The notes beneath the pieces were generated by a model. It did not search any database. It was not told the origin of the DNA and saw only the letters and a program-made list of their open reading frames with translations. Source: Pseudomonadota bacterium (GTDB taxonomy: Bacteria > Pseudomonadota > Alphaproteobacteria > Azospirillales > Azospirillaceae). From it: a stretch of DNA of 24,899 nucleotides. The stretch lies in NCBI GenBank assembly GCA_023416455.1, contig JAEZHQ010000442.1:1-24899 (forward strand), read 5' to 3'. Each line of letters opens with the position of its first letter. Within the stretch, counting starts at the first letter, position 1. A program made the translations under genes and the position numbers. This document shows positions 14,279 to 21,945 of the stretch, in pieces.

Positions 14279-15289
14279 ATGATGCGTGGAGGGCGCCTGA
14301 TTTCCCGGACCGTGGCCATCCTGGCCGGCGTCCTCGTCGCCCTGGCGGCCGGCGCCGGCCCCGGCCGGGCCGACAGCCCCGACGCGGACCTGCTGTCGCG
14401 GGCGGTGGTCCGGATCAACGCCACGGCGCTTCCCGACACCCAGAGCGCGCGCTCGCTCGGCACCGAGCGCGAGGGGACCGGGGTGGTCATCGACAGCAGC
14501 GGGCTGATCCTGACGATCGGCTACACCATCCTGGAGGCGTTCGAGATCCAGGTCACCACCGGCGACGGGCACGGCTATCCCGCCGAGCTGGTGGCCTACG
14601 ACCAGGCGAGCGGGTTCGGCCTGCTGCGCGCCGGCCTGGACTTCGACGCGCCGCCGGTGCGGCTCGGCGACTCCTCCCTGCTGAAGGACGGCGACCCGGC
14701 GCTGGTGCTGAGCCGGCACGGCGCCCAGGGCGTGCAGCCGGTGCTCGTGGTCAGCCGGCGCGAGTTCGCGGGCTACTGGGAGTATCTGCTGGAAGAGGCG
14801 ATCTTCACCACCCCGCCGGTGCGGGCCTTCAACGGCGCCGCGCTCATCGACCGCAACGGCCATCTGGTGGGGATCGGCTCGCTGATCGTCGCCGACGCCC
14901 TGCCCGGCCGCGGCCTGCCCGGCAACATGTTCGTTCCGGTCGCCGCGCTCAAGCCGATCCTGGCCGACCTCCTCGCCTACGGCCGGCGCCAGGAGCCGGC
15001 GCGGCCGTGGCTCGGCGTCACGCTGCGCGAGGAGCAGGGCCGCCTCCTGGTGGAACGGGTCACGCCCCAGGGGCCAGCCGAGGGCGCCGGCCTGCGGCCG
15101 GGCGACCGGATCGTCGGCGTCGGCGGCCAGCGATTCAGCGGCCTTGCCGACTTTTACCGGAAGCTCTGGGGCCTGGGGGCGGCCGGGGTCGAGGTCCCGC
15201 TGGAACTCCTGCGCGGGGCGGAGGCGGTGCCGTTGACCGTCCCCTCGGGCGACCGCTACCGCATGCTGAAGCTGAACCCGACCTTCTGA
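14279..15289 (+). CDS. Exported trypsin-like (S1C) plus PDZ protein with a lost catalytic triad
   Basis: The product has 336 residues. A hydrophobic N-terminal signal (about 11–31, ending GRADS) leads to a DegP/HtrA-like chymotrypsin fold (about 38–240) and one PDZ domain (about 258–330: RPWLGVTLRE, GPAEGAGLRPGDRIVGVGG). The fold is recognised from GTGVVIDSSGLILT and the closing NGHLVGIGS. The catalytic positions are altered: the usual His in TNxHV is Tyr82 (TIGYTI), the Asp in DLAxL is Gly112 (SGFGLL), and the Ser in GNSGGPL is Asn185 (FNGAAL). It should therefore be a pseudoprotease, binding peptides or partners in the periplasm rather than cutting them. Two adjacent ATGs at 14279 and 14282 follow GAGGGAGGG; the first is used. 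Residue alignment was done by eye. Confidence 0.88.
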   Translation: MMRGGRLISRTVAILAGVLVALAAGAGPGRADSPDADLLSRAVVRINATALPDTQSARSLGTEREGTGVVIDSSGLILTIGYTILEAFEIQVTTGDGHGYPAELVAYDQASGFGLLRAGLDFDAPPVRLGDSSLLKDGDPALVLSRHGAQGVQPVLVVSRREFAGYWEYLLEEAIFTTPPVRAFNGAALIDRNGHLVGIGSLIVADALPGRGLPGNMFVPVAALKPILADLLAYGRRQEPARPWLGVTLREEQGRLLVERVTPQGPAEGAGLRPGDRIVGVGGQRFSGLADFYRKLWGLGAAGVEVPLELLRGAEAVPLTVPSGDRYRMLKLNPTF

Positions 15290-15374
15290 GGCGCCGTCTC
15301 GCCGTCGGCCCGCGGATGCGCTACATGCTGGCCGGTGGCCCTTTGCGGCCCCGTTTCAGCCGAGGAGCCCCGCT

Positions 15375-15989
15375 GTGCCCATGGATCATCCCGACATCGA
15401 GGTCATCGAGAAGAAGACCGCTTACGACGGCTATCTGCGAGTCGACGTCTACCGCCTGCGCCACCGCAAGTTCGACGGCTCCTGGACCGACGTCCTGCCG
15501 CCGCGCGAGGTCTGCGTCCGCGGCCAGGCCGTCGGCGTTCTGCTCTACGACCCCGACCGCGACGCGGTCGTGCTGATCGAGCAGTTCCGGGTCGCGGCGG
15601 CGGCGGCGCAGGGGCCGGCCTGGCTGACCGAGATCGTCGCCGGACTCGTCGACGGCGACGAGCCCCCCGAAGAGGTGGCCCGGCGCGAGGCGTGGGAGGA
15701 GGCCCGCTGCACGGTGCAGCAGCTGGAAACCATCTGCACCTATTACCCGAGCCCGGGCGCCTACGACGAGCACGTCACCGTCTTCTGCGGACGGATCGAC
15801 AGCGCCGGCATCGGCGGGACCGGCGGCCTCGCCGAGGAGCACGAGGACATCCGCGTCGGCGTCCTGTCCGCCGACGAGGCGTTGCGGCTTCTCGACGAGA
15901 ACCGGCTGCACAACTCCATCGCCATCATCGCGCTGGGCTGGTTCGCCCGGAATCGCGAACGGCTGCGCGCCGCCTGGCGCCGGGCCTGA
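15375..15989 (+). CDS. Nudix hydrolase, ADP-ribose pyrophosphatase (NudF-like)
   Basis: The product has 204 residues. The N-terminal YDGYLRVDVYRLRHRKFDG and EQFRV segments are typical of the NudF/ADPRase group, which hydrolyses ADP-ribose to AMP and ribose 5-phosphate with Mg. The Nudix box runs from Gly90 to Cys112: G90-x5-E96-x7-R104-E105-A-x-E108-E109-x-R111. The metal-binding glutamates are intact, but the usual Gly near the end of the box is Arg111. SPGAYDEHVTVF follows, matching the specificity region. GTG at 15375 is preferred because GAGGAG (15362–15367) lies seven bases upstream; ATG at 15381 is an alternative. It follows the S1C-like gene by 85 bases. Confidence 0.9.
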   Translation: MPMDHPDIEVIEKKTAYDGYLRVDVYRLRHRKFDGSWTDVLPPREVCVRGQAVGVLLYDPDRDAVVLIEQFRVAAAAAQGPAWLTEIVAGLVDGDEPPEEVARREAWEEARCTVQQLETICTYYPSPGAYDEHVTVFCGRIDSAGIGGTGGLAEEHEDIRVGVLSADEALRLLDENRLHNSIAIIALGWFARNRERLRAAWRRA

Positions 15990-16104
15990 GGCGACTTTTC
16001 ACCCATTATATTTGTTCAATGCTGGGTTCCACAGCGTCGTCTTGAATTCCCAGGACGGCCCCCCGATAGTGGGTCCGGCTTCCTTTTCGCTCAGGAGACA
16101 TTCC

Positions 16105-17109
16105 TTGGACATCCGCAACGGCTTCATCGGCACCATCGGCAACACGCCGCTGATACGGCTGGAAGGCCCATCGAAGGCCACGGGCTGCACGATCCTGGGC
16201 AAGGCGGAGTTCCTCAATCCGGGCGGCTCGGTGAAGGACCGCGCCGCCATCGCCATCGTGCGCGACGCCGAGCGCCGCGGCCTGCTGCGCCCCGGCGGCA
16301 CCATCGTCGAGGGCACGGCCGGCAACACCGGGATCGGGCTGGCCCTGGTCGGCAACGCGCTCGGCTACCGCACCGTGATCGTCATGCCGGAGACCCAGAG
16401 CCAGGAGAAGAAGGACATGCTGCGCCTGGTCGGCGCCGACCTCCGCCTGGTCCCGGCGGTGCCCTATTCCGATCCCGGCAACTACGTGCGCTATTCGGGC
16501 GCGCTGGCCGAGGAGCTGGCGCGCACCGAGCCGAACGGGGCGGTCTGGGCCAACCAGTTCGACAATGTGGCCAACCGCGAGGGGCACCGCCTCACCACCG
16601 GGCCGGAGATCTGGTTCCAGACGGAAGGGCGCATCGACGCCTTCACCTGCGCGGTCGGCACCGGCGGCACGCTGGCCGGCATCGGGCTGGCGCTGAAGGA
16701 GCGCGACCCCGGCATCCGCATCGTCCTGGCCGACCCGATGGGGGCCGCGCTCTACAGCCACTACACCCACGGCGTTCTGAAGGCCGAGGGCAGCTCGATC
16801 ACCGAAGGAATCGGCCAGGGACGGATCACCGCCAACCTGGAGGGGGCGCCCATCGACCAGGCGCTTCAGATCCCCGACGAGGAGGCGCTCCCGGTCATCT
16901 TCGACCTGATCAAGACCCAGGGCCTCGTGCTCGGCGGGTCGTCGGGCATCAACGTTGCGGCGGCCATCCGCATCGCCCGCGAGATGGGGCCGGGCCACAC
17001 CATCGTGACGATCCTGTGCGACGGCGGCCAGCGCTACCAGTCCAAGCTGTTCAACCCGGCCTTCCTGCGCGAGAAGAACCTGCCCGTTCCGGAGTGGCTG
17101 GAGGGCTGA
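16105..17109 (+). CDS. cysK: Cysteine synthase (O-acetylserine sulfhydrylase)
   Basis: The product has 334 residues and is a PLP enzyme of the cysteine synthase family. The Schiff-base lysine is Lys44 in NPGGSVKDRAA, the substrate loop is EGTAGNTGIGL, the phosphate-binding loop is GTGGTLAGIG, and LGGSSGIN is present. It should form cysteine from O-acetylserine and sulfide; the long C-terminal NPAFLREKNLPVPEWLEG tail is typical of the alphaproteobacterial/fungal-like subgroup, so another acceptor substrate is possible. The start is taken as TTG at 16105, seven bases after AGGAG (16093–16097), which gives the family N-terminus (DIRNGFIGTIGNTPLIRL). An in-frame ATG at 16012 lacks a ribosome site. 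The 115-base leader before the start contains an AT-rich patch (about 16004–16018) that may be a promoter; no riboswitch was recognised. Confidence 0.93.
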   Translation: MDIRNGFIGTIGNTPLIRLEGPSKATGCTILGKAEFLNPGGSVKDRAAIAIVRDAERRGLLRPGGTIVEGTAGNTGIGLALVGNALGYRTVIVMPETQSQEKKDMLRLVGADLRLVPAVPYSDPGNYVRYSGALAEELARTEPNGAVWANQFDNVANREGHRLTTGPEIWFQTEGRIDAFTCAVGTGGTLAGIGLALKERDPGIRIVLADPMGAALYSHYTHGVLKAEGSSITEGIGQGRITANLEGAPIDQALQIPDEEALPVIFDLIKTQGLVLGGSSGINVAAAIRIAREMGPGHTIVTILCDGGQRYQSKLFNPAFLREKNLPVPEWLEG

Positions 17110-17125
17110 TTCGAGCGGAGGCTCC

Positions 17126-17833
17126 ATGGACCTGCTCTTTCGCGAGGACTCCCACGCACGCACCTGCGCCGCCACCGTCGTCGCGGTGGACGGGCGGGGC
17201 GTCCTCCTCGACCGCACGGTGTTCTACCCCAACGGCGGCGGTCAGCCGGGCGACAGCGGGTGGCTCCGCTTCGCCGGCGGGGCGTTGCGCATCGTCGACA
17301 CCGTGAAGGGCGACGGCCCCGACACGGTGGTGCACGTTCCGGAGGCCGGCGCCACGCCGCCGCCGGTCGGCACGCCGGTCGAGGCGGCCATCGACTGGGA
17401 GCGCCGGCACCGTCACATGCGGATGCACACGGCGCTGCATCTGGTCTGCGCGGCCTTGCCGGGTGCGGCCATCACCGGCGCCCAGGTGGGGGCGGAGCGC
17501 AGCCGCGTCGATTTCAACGTCCCAACGGAGGGTTTGGACAAGGAGGCCATCACCGCGGCGCTCGACCGCCTGATCGCCACCGACGCGCCGGTCACCGCGC
17601 GCTGGATCACCGACGAGGAGCTGGACGCCCGGCCCGACCTCGTCCGCACGCTGAGCGTGAAGCCGCCGCGGGGAAGCGGCCGCGTCCGGCTGATCGGGAT
17701 CGCCGGCATCGATCTCCAGCCCTGCGGCGGGACGCACGTCGCCCGCCTGGGCGAGATCGGCGGCCTGGAGGTCGTGAAGATCGAGAACAAGGGCCGGCAG
17801 AACCGCCGCGTCGTCGTGGCGCTCCGCGACTGA
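17126..17833 (+). CDS. alaX: AlaX-type alanyl-tRNA editing protein
   Basis: The product has 235 residues and resembles the free-standing editing domain of alanyl-tRNA synthetase (AlaX medium type). The zinc ligands are present: HTALH (His101 and His105) and CGGTH (Cys200 and His204). The N-terminal DRTVFYPNGGGQPGD motif and the GxxR-type IENKGRQNRRV ending also fit. Such proteins hydrolyse seryl- or glycyl-tRNA-Ala in trans. GGAGG lies four bases before the ATG, and the gene follows cysK by 16 bases, so the two form an operon. The spacer to sseA (17834–18006) holds a double hairpin. Confidence 0.93.
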   Translation: MDLLFREDSHARTCAATVVAVDGRGVLLDRTVFYPNGGGQPGDSGWLRFAGGALRIVDTVKGDGPDTVVHVPEAGATPPPVGTPVEAAIDWERRHRHMRMHTALHLVCAALPGAAITGAQVGAERSRVDFNVPTEGLDKEAITAALDRLIATDAPVTARWITDEELDARPDLVRTLSVKPPRGSGRVRLIGIAGIDLQPCGGTHVARLGEIGGLEVVKIENKGRQNRRVVVALRD

Positions 17834-17884
17834 GGGAGGGGTCCCGGCGGGGGCCGTCGGGCGCCGCCGGCGAAGCCTCGGAAC

Positions 17885-17927
17885 GCCGCCGGTTGACTCC
17901 CGGCGGCCCATGGCTCAAGCCATGGGC
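17885..17927. repeat. Double palindrome between alaX and sseA, REP-like
   Basis: GCCGCCGG (17885–17892) pairs with CCGGCGGC (17900–17907) around a seven-base loop. Directly adjoining, GCCCATGGC (17906–17914) pairs with GCCATGGGC (17919–17927) around TCAA. The second palindrome and the bases after it (GCCATGGGCATG) match the core of the palindrome at 13174–13214. No T-run follows. The arrangement resembles repetitive extragenic palindromes, but only two copies of the core were seen in this window. Confidence 0.65.
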
Positions 17928-18006
17928 ATGGGGGTCGCACGGGCGGGCCGGTCGCGGCCCGTCCCTGGGACGCCCGGCCACCGCCCCGCCGCAAGGAAAC
18001 CGTTTC

Positions 18007-18876
18007 ATGACCGAACCCCTGCCCGGCCCCCTGGTCTCCACCGACTGGCTGTTCCGCAACCTGGAGGCACCGGACCTGCGCGTCCTCGACGCTTCCTGGT
18101 TCATGCCCGGCTCCGGCCGCGACCCGCGCGCCGAGTTCGAGCAGCTCCGCATCCCCGGCGCGGCGCACTTCGACATCGACGCGGTGGCCCGGCCGGACAC
18201 CCAGCCCCTGCCCCACATGGTCCCGGACGAGGCGGCCTTCGCCGCCGCCGTCGGGGCTCTGGGCGTCGGGTCCGGCGACCGGGTGGTGGTCTATGACGGC
18301 GCCGGCATGGCCATGGCGGCGGCCCGCGTCTGGTGGATGTTCCGCCTGTTCGGCCACGACGCGGTCGCCGTGCTCGACGGCGGCCTGCCCACATGGCGCG
18401 CCGAGGGGCGGCCGACCGAATCCGGTCCCGCCCGACCCGAGCCGCGGACCTTCACCGCCCGCCTTCGCCCCGCCCTGCTGCGCCGGGTCGAGGAGGTGGC
18501 CGCCAACCTGGAGGGCCGAACCGACCAGATCGTCGACGCCCGTGCCGCCAACCGTTTCGAGGGCGCCGTGGCGGAGCCCTGGCCCGGCCGCCGCAGCGGC
18601 CGCATCCCGGGCAGCCTCAACCTGCCCCACACCGACCTGATCGACGCCGGCTCCAGGACCCTGCTGCCCCCCGCCGCCATCGCCGAGCGCGCCAGGGCGG
18701 CCGGCATCGACCTGGAGCGGCCCGTGGTCGCATCCTGCGGCAGCGGCGTGACCGCCTGCGTCATCGCCCTCGGCCTGGCCGTCGCCGGCAAGCCCGACGT
18801 GGCGGTCTATGACGGCTCCTGGGCGGAATGGGGCCTGCGCGCGGACCTGCCGCTGGAACGCGGGCCGGCGCGGTGA
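18007..18876 (+). CDS. sseA: 3-mercaptopyruvate/thiosulfate sulfurtransferase
   Basis: The product has 289 residues with two rhodanese domains. The inactive N-terminal domain covers about 10–125 (VLDASWFMPGSGRDPRAEF, IPGAAHFDID, VVYDGAG). The catalytic C-terminal domain covers about 160–280 (IVDARAANRFEG, GRIPGSLNLPH). The active-site loop is CGSGVTA with Cys244; the CGSGVT form indicates a 3-mercaptopyruvate sulfurtransferase rather than a classical thiosulfate rhodanese. It transfers sulfur from a cysteine breakdown product to thiols or cyanide. AAGGAA precedes the ATG by about eight bases. The position after cysK and alaX supports a role in cysteine and sulfur metabolism. Confidence 0.93.
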   Translation: MTEPLPGPLVSTDWLFRNLEAPDLRVLDASWFMPGSGRDPRAEFEQLRIPGAAHFDIDAVARPDTQPLPHMVPDEAAFAAAVGALGVGSGDRVVVYDGAGMAMAAARVWWMFRLFGHDAVAVLDGGLPTWRAEGRPTESGPARPEPRTFTARLRPALLRRVEEVAANLEGRTDQIVDARAANRFEGAVAEPWPGRRSGRIPGSLNLPHTDLIDAGSRTLLPPAAIAERARAAGIDLERPVVASCGSGVTACVIALGLAVAGKPDVAVYDGSWAEWGLRADLPLERGPAR

Positions 18877-19322
18877 CGGCGTCCCCGCCGCCGCTGGTGG
18901 TCCGGCCCTGCGCCGACGGCGACCGCGACGCCCTGGTGGCGCTGTGGGGCGCCTGCGGCCTGCTGGTCCCCTGGAACGACCCGCTGGCCGACATCGCGCT
19001 CGCCCGCTCCAAGCCGAACGCCGCCCTCCTCGTCGGCCTTGAGGCCGGCGAGGATCCGCCGGTGGCCTCGGTCATGGCCGGGCACGACGGCCACCGGGGA
19101 TGGCTCTATTACCTGGCGGTCGATCCCGCCCGCCGGGGGCGCGGCCACGGGCGGACCATGGTGGCGGCGGCGGAAGCGTGGCTCGCCGGGGCCGGCATGC
19201 CCAAGGCGCAGCTCATGGTGCGCGAGACCAACCAGACGGCGATGGCCTTCTACGCAAGGCTGGGCTATGCCCCGTCGCCCGTAACGGTGATGCAGAAATG
19301 GCTCAAGACCGATTCACCCTGA
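18873..19322 (+). CDS. GNAT-family N-acetyltransferase, YpeA-like
   Basis: The product has 149 residues. The acetyl-CoA-binding motif A is RGRGHGRT (88–95), preceded by the strand WLYYLAVDP, and the C-terminal motif NQTAMAFYARLGY is typical of RimI/YpeA-like members. The substrate is unknown. GTG at 18873 overlaps the sseA stop in a GTGA arrangement, which implies coupled translation; no better start lies downstream. The next gene begins inside its last 25 bases. Confidence 0.88.
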   Translation: MTASPPPLVVRPCADGDRDALVALWGACGLLVPWNDPLADIALARSKPNAALLVGLEAGEDPPVASVMAGHDGHRGWLYYLAVDPARRGRGHGRTMVAAAEAWLAGAGMPKAQLMVRETNQTAMAFYARLGYAPSPVTVMQKWLKTDSP

Positions 19323-19915
19323 CCCCCGCGGCGATCGCCCCGCCGGCGCCGCCCGGCCGCCTGTCGGTCATCGTCACCTATCTGGAGATGACCGCGCCCC
19401 CGGCCCACGCCGCGCTGCCGCGTCCGGCCGGGGACGTCGCGCTGGTGCGCGCCAACCCGCCGACCGCCTCCTACTACCGCTACCTGTACGACACGGTCGG
19501 CGAGCCCTGGCTGTGGCACGAGCGCAGGCGCATGCCCCTGCCGGAGCTGGGCCGGATCGTCACCGACCCGCTGGTCGAGGTGTGGGTGCTCCACCTGTCC
19601 GGCACGCCGGCCGGCTTCGCCGAGATCGACCGCCGTGCCGGCGGCACCGACCTCGCCTATTTTGGGCTGATTCCCGACTTCATCGGCCTGAAGCTCGGCC
19701 CCTGGCTGCTGGACACGGCGGTGCGGCTGGCCTGGCAGGGCGGCGCGACCCGGCTGACCGTGAACACCTGCACCTTCGACCATCCCAAGGCGCTGCCGCT
19801 GTACCGGTCCATGGGCTTCACCCCGCTGCGCCACGTGGCGCGGGAGATCCCGGACCCGCGCGTCCAGGGCTGGCTTCCCCGCACGGCCGGGCCGCACATT
19901 CCCATCAGCGCGTGA
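19298..19915 (+). CDS. Second GNAT-family N-acetyltransferase
   Basis: The product has 205 residues. Residues about 45–180 show a GNAT core, with VEVWVLHLSGTPAGFAEIDRR, then YFGLIPDFIGLKLGPWLLDTAV at the acetyl-CoA site and HPKALPLYRSMGF near the end. The acetyl-CoA loop (IGLKLG) departs from the usual R/Q-x-x-G-x-G/A. The N-terminal 40 residues are Pro/Ala-rich and not recognised. The ATG at 19298 overlaps the previous acetyltransferase by 25 bases in another frame, so the two are cotranscribed; there is no good Shine-Dalgarno. Only 36 bases separate its stop from the convergent aminotransferase gene. Confidence 0.85.
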   Translation: MAQDRFTLTPAAIAPPAPPGRLSVIVTYLEMTAPPAHAALPRPAGDVALVRANPPTASYYRYLYDTVGEPWLWHERRRMPLPELGRIVTDPLVEVWVLHLSGTPAGFAEIDRRAGGTDLAYFGLIPDFIGLKLGPWLLDTAVRLAWQGGATRLTVNTCTFDHPKALPLYRSMGFTPLRHVAREIPDPRVQGWLPRTAGPHIPISA

Positions 19916-19951
19916 TCCGGCCGGCGGTCCGGAGCCCAACCGCCGCCGGCT

Positions 19952-21037
19952 TCAGGTGAGGATCTCCGCGAGGGCGGCGGCCAGCGCGCGGTTCTCCTCC
20001 TCCTGCCCGACGGTGATGCGCAGGCAGTCGGCCAGGCCGTAGTCGTGCACCGGCTTGACCAGAATGCTGCGGCGGGCGAGATGCCCCATCACCGCCGGCA
20101 CGCCCAGCGACGGGTCGGCCGGGATGCGCGCCAGGATGAAGTTGCAGACGCTGGGATAGACACGGACGCCGAGCTGTTCAAGCTCGTGGCTCAGCCAGGG
20201 CAGCCATGCCGCGTTGTGGGCGCGGGTGGCCTCCTCGTGCGCGGTGTCGGCGAGGGCCGCCGTGGCTGCGGCCTGGGCGGCGATCCCGACGTTGAAGGGG
20301 CCGCGCACCTGGTTGATGGCGTCGATCACCGGCGCCGGCCCGTAGGCCCAGCCGACGCGCAGCCCGGCCAGCCCGTGCAGCTTGGAGAAGGTGCGGACCA
20401 TCAGCACGTTGTCGCAGTTCTCGACGATCTCCGCGCCGTCGCTGTAGTTGTTGCGCCGGCAGTAGTCGGCGTAGGCGGCGTCGATCACCAGCAGCGTGTG
20501 GGCCGGAAGGCCGGCGCGCAGGCGCTGCACCGCGTCGACGGGGATGTAGGTGCCGGTTGGATTGTTCGGGTTGGCCAGGAAGCAGATCCGCGTCCTGCCG
20601 TTGGCCCGGTCGATCATCGCCTCCACGTCGACGACCATGTCGCGTTCGGCCGTCACCACCGGCGTCGCCCCGGCGGCGCGGATCGCCTTCAGAAATCCGC
20701 GGTAGCCGTGCTCGTGGCACAGGACCTCGTCTCCCGGCCCGGCGAAGGCCTGGGTGACGAGGTGGATCATCTCGTCCGACCCGGCCGAGGCGATGATGTG
20801 GCCGGGGGCGAGCGCGTAGCGGTCGGCGACGGCGTGGCGCAGCCCGTCCTGGGCCCAGTCCGGGTAGCGGTGGATCTGGGCCGCCGCCTGCCGGTAGGCG
20901 TTGAGCGCCTTCTGCCCCGGTCCCAGCGGGTTGACCGTCAGCGACAGATCGATCCAGGCGCCGCCCCCCGGCGGCGGGCGGACGGGCCGATAGGGCTTGA
21001 TCTGGCTGACTCCGGGGCGAGGGCTCGGAAGCTCCAT
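19952..21037 (-). CDS. hisC: Histidinol-phosphate aminotransferase-type PLP enzyme
   Basis: The product has 361 residues of fold-type I aminotransferase. Motifs include SAGSDEMIHLVTQAF, LANPNNPTGTYI, VIDAAYADY and RTFSKLHGLAGLRVGW with the PLP lysine at 219, plus the C-terminal LRITVGQEEEN. This is the HisC pattern, but HisC-like enzymes also act on aromatic amino acids, and there is no his gene nearby, so the substrate is uncertain. The ATG at 21035–21037 has GGAG eight bases upstream; an upstream in-frame ATG at 21085 lacks one. It follows aapP by about 110 bases on the same strand. Confidence 0.88.
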   Translation of the reverse strand: MELPSPRPGVSQIKPYRPVRPPPGGGAWIDLSLTVNPLGPGQKALNAYRQAAAQIHRYPDWAQDGLRHAVADRYALAPGHIIASAGSDEMIHLVTQAFAGPGDEVLCHEHGYRGFLKAIRAAGATPVVTAERDMVVDVEAMIDRANGRTRICFLANPNNPTGTYIPVDAVQRLRAGLPAHTLLVIDAAYADYCRRNNYSDGAEIVENCDNVLMVRTFSKLHGLAGLRVGWAYGPAPVIDAINQVRGPFNVGIAAQAAATAALADTAHEEATRAHNAAWLPWLSHELEQLGVRVYPSVCNFILARIPADPSLGVPAVMGHLARRSILVKPVHDYGLADCLRITVGQEEENRALAAALAEILT

Positions 21038-21091
21038 GAAGCGGTCTCCGTCCGGCGACGCATCAACGGCGTGAACGGTCGGCATTCAAAC

Positions 21092-21140
21092 GCAATCCGG
21101 CGCATTCCACCAGTGCCCAATGCGGCATGCGCCGAATTGC
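21092..21140 (-). terminator. Hairpin after aapP, probable terminator or attenuator
   Basis: GCAATCCGGCGCA (21092–21104) is complementary to TGCGCCGAATTGC (21128–21140) with one mismatch. It begins nine bases after the aapP stop and precedes the aminotransferase. The T-run on the minus strand is only GTTTG, so read-through into the aminotransferase gene is plausible. A competing inner pairing, GCATT/AATGC (21102–21106 and 21119–21123), also exists. Confidence 0.5.
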
Positions 21141-21149
21141 CATGACGGA

Positions 21150-21926
<777 letters not shown>

Positions 21927-21945
21927 GGTCCTTGGTTCCCTCCGG

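Noticed and set aside
15990..16104. Possible riboswitch or T-box before cysK
   Set aside because: The 115-base leader shows no T-box sequence, SAM-II-like pseudoknot or other motif I could recognise, only a small CCC/GGG stem.
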